Part shown: one piece after another, positions 62,355-64,000 of the stretch
Position numbering within the stretch: the stretch's first letter is position 1
Layout of the letters: each line of letters starts with the position of its first letter
Origin: Gemmatimonadota bacterium
GTDB lineage: Bacteria > Gemmatimonadota > Gemmatimonadetes > Longimicrobiales > Gaopeijiaceae
Length of the DNA stretch: 64,000 nt
NCBI GenBank assembly: GCA_041390105.1
Contig: JAWKQO010000002.1
Coordinates: 496,001-560,000, forward strand
Direction: 5' to 3'
Position numbers and translations under genes: made by a program
Notes under the pieces: generated by a model
Database searches by the model: none
Told to the model about the DNA's origin: nothing
The model's input: only the letters and a program-made list of their open reading frames with translations

Positions 62355-63695
62355 TCAGGACTTCGGTAGGCACCTCTGCGCCAGGTCGTTGGGGATGTTG
62401 GCGTTCAGCACTGCTTCGTTGTCGCTCATCGAGAACTTGGTGGGACGTCCGGTGGCCGGACGCTCCGGGTCGCTCATTGCCGCGAAGACGTCGTGCGTGA
62501 TCCCGAACCGGTACAGATCGACGGCACGCATGCCCGTCATGTACAGCTCGGCGAACCGCTCGCTCAGCAGGATCTCCTGCATCTCCGCCATCGTGGTCGG
62601 AACCGCGATCGGAGAAAGCCCCACGTTGTCACGCAGCGTGTTGAGGATGTTCATCGCGCCGACGAAGTCGTTGTTGCGCATCATGACTTCCGCCTCGATC
62701 AACCGCATCTCGTCGCCGCTCACCATGGGGATGTCATCCGTCTCCAGGGTGTAGCGCCACTGGCTGTAGTGCGGCGTGATGTTGTCGGTGGAGAGCTCCC
62801 CATTGTAGTACACGGGGATACGGTGGTCGTACTCGTTCGTGTACGCGTCGTGCATGAACGTGGGACCACCGGCGTTGGAATCCACCCGCCCCCACCACTT
62901 GTCCCGCAGCCCTGCCGCCTTGTTGAAGGTGGCGGTCGTGACCGTCACCACCCAGTTGGCAGACTGGTTGTTGAACTTGGCCGCATAGAGGAAGCCATCG
63001 GGGATGGCCCCTGCATCCGCTGCGGCTAGTGCGTAGTTGCCGAGCATCAGGTGCGCCTTGGCCCGTCCGCCCTGTGCCGCCAGCGCCATGTCGGTTTCAC
63101 CCGCGGCGTTCGCGGTCTCCATGGCCGCGGTGAACTTGTCCACGGCCTGCTGATACAGGACGTTGTCGGCCACTGCCGGGCCGTCGGGCTCGGCTGGGGC
63201 CTCACAGAAGGCCATGGCGATGTAGAGATCTGCCATGGCCCCGCCCAACCGCGCCTGTGCGGTCAGAGGGCTGCGTGCCGCCTCCGCATCTCCCAGGACG
63301 CGCTTGAAGCGGTCCTCGGCATCGATGGCGAACCAGCGAGCCCGCAGCAGGCCGTCCATGGTGCCGCGCATGTCGTGCGTCCCGTACTGGAACCGCCCAT
63401 GGTCGATCTCGTCGTAGCCTTGCCACGTGCCCGTGTGCTGGTATTCATCGGACAGAAGCGCCTGATACACCACCCAGGTATCCATCACCTCGTGCACGGC
63501 GCCCTCGACGCCGTTGGCCACTGCGGGGAGGGCCGTGTCGAGGTCCTCGCTCGTGTACCGCTGGGGGTCGGACACCGTCAGGATGTCGCTGCAGGCCGAT
63601 AGGCCGAACGCCACCATCCCCGCGGCCACTCCCCACGCGAGCGTGCGTAGGGAGGCCGACCGGGCCCCAGGGGAAGTTCTGGTCATCGTCTTCAT
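62355..63695 (-). CDS. susD-like: SusD/RagB-family nutrient-binding lipoprotein
   Basis: 446 residues. Lipobox LSAC (C35). Helical TPR-like repeats typical of the family, including LTAQARLGGAMADLYIAMAFCEA and AKAHLMLGNYALAA, and the C-terminal EILLSERFAELYMTGMRAVDLYRFG. SusD-like proteins cap SusC porins and bind glycans or other large nutrients; the family is common outside Bacteroidota in Gemmatimonadota. The gene starts 3 bases after the stop of the SusC-like gene (63699-64000), so the two form the usual pair. The ligand cannot be told. Confidence 0.92.
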   Translation of the reverse strand: MKTMTRTSPGARSASLRTLAWGVAAGMVAFGLSACSDILTVSDPQRYTSEDLDTALPAVANGVEGAVHEVMDTWVVYQALLSDEYQHTGTWQGYDEIDHGRFQYGTHDMRGTMDGLLRARWFAIDAEDRFKRVLGDAEAARSPLTAQARLGGAMADLYIAMAFCEAPAEPDGPAVADNVLYQQAVDKFTAAMETANAAGETDMALAAQGGRAKAHLMLGNYALAAADAGAIPDGFLYAAKFNNQSANWVVTVTTATFNKAAGLRDKWWGRVDSNAGGPTFMHDAYTNEYDHRIPVYYNGELSTDNITPHYSQWRYTLETDDIPMVSGDEMRLIEAEVMMRNNDFVGAMNILNTLRDNVGLSPIAVPTTMAEMQEILLSERFAELYMTGMRAVDLYRFGITHDVFAAMSDPERPATGRPTKFSMSDNEAVLNANIPNDLAQRCLPKS

Positions 63696-63698
63696 GGC

Positions 63699-64000
63699 CT
63701 AGAACCTCGTCCTGAAGGAGAACAAGAACTTGCGTGGCTGTGGGAGCCCCAGGAACGGGCTGGTGCTGAAGTTCGCACCGCCCTGGTACTGCTGGTTGGG
63801 GTCGGGGCAATTGCAGTGGTCCCACCACCACAGGTTGTAGCCGGCCAGCGTGATGGAGGAGTTCTGCAGGCCGATGCCTCCCGTGAGCCACTCCGGAAGC
63901 TGGTAGGACAGCGCCACTTCCTGGAGGCGGATGTGATCACGCGAATCCGCCGGCGTCACCAGTCGCATGTAGTCCAGCACCGAGTCGGCCGCCGGCGTGG
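63699..64000 (-). CDS. susC-like: SusC-like TonB-dependent receptor, C-terminal part only
   Basis: Only the last 100 residues are visible; the gene runs past the window end. The sequence ends with FSFRTRF, a C-terminal aromatic beta-signal of outer-membrane barrels, and contains DHIRLQEVALSYQLP and NSSITLAGYNLWWW, typical of SusC/RagA-type C-termini. It is upstream of SusD by 3 bases. As in other SusCD systems it should import a bulky substrate across the outer membrane with TonB energy. Confidence 0.88.
   Translation of the reverse strand, partial: TPAADSVLDYMRLVTPADSRDHIRLQEVALSYQLPEWLTGGIGLQNSSITLAGYNLWWWDHCNCPDPNQQYQGGANFSTSPFLGLPQPRKFLFSFRTRF

Overview
The window is about 68% GC by eye and packed with genes on both strands. 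Several features point to a Gemmatimonadota-like bacterium (inference; no rRNA or marker gene is present): PadR-linked orphan FtsX permeases of the ADOP type, an ECF sigma factor translationally coupled to a TPR-tailed Ser/Thr kinase, a VPS10/sortilin-type beta-propeller protein, a SusC/SusD pair, and many lipoproteins and Tat-dependent secreted redox enzymes. I saw no tRNA, rRNA, CRISPR array, transposase or phage gene; the window looks like chromosomal backbone with accessory islands.

Layout. 0-3.5 kb: leftward block with a partial lipoprotein, a CubicO-type serine hydrolase, a small unknown and a transglutaminase-fold protein. 3.7-13.7 kb: periplasmic redox region with a PQQ/cytochrome c quinoprotein, aldo/keto reductase, two paralogous SDR-type epimerases around a nucleotide-transporter-like gene, and a two-subunit molybdenum hydroxylase. 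13.8-19 kb: DsbA-like protein, a divergent MlaE/MCE pair without ATPase, a membrane protein and a Tat-exported LanC-like protein. 19-26.4 kb: leftward four-gene operon of two giant ASH-domain proteins (one with VWA, one with BNR propeller) separated by two small proteins; this is the best candidate for an undescribed system. 26.8-41 kb: mixed hydrolases, transporter-enzyme pair, sortilin-like protein, M28 peptidase, HAF-repeat and LA_2272-type proteins.

41-46 kb: deacetylase, then a tightly coupled leftward operon (acyl-CoA dehydrogenase, CitE-type lyase, MaoC/FAS1-type hydratase, MmgE/PrpD) that resembles the bacterial itaconate/C5-dicarboxylate degradation operon but lacks the CoA-transferase. 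Its last junction carries a 38-bp tandem duplication that turned an ATGA overlap into a 13-codon bridging mini-ORF. 46-57 kb: SbcD-like nuclease, two ADOP permeases (one with PadR), cold-shock protein, kinase/ECF pair. 57-61.4 kb: rightward operon of a parvulin-like lipoprotein and two paralogous di-heme oxidoreductases flanking a small lipoprotein. 61.5-64 kb: a plug-only TonB-type protein and a SusD/SusC pair cut by the window end.

Starts were chosen from visible Shine-Dalgarno sequences, signal peptides and stop-start overlaps. Functions come from motif recognition by eye only, without database searches.
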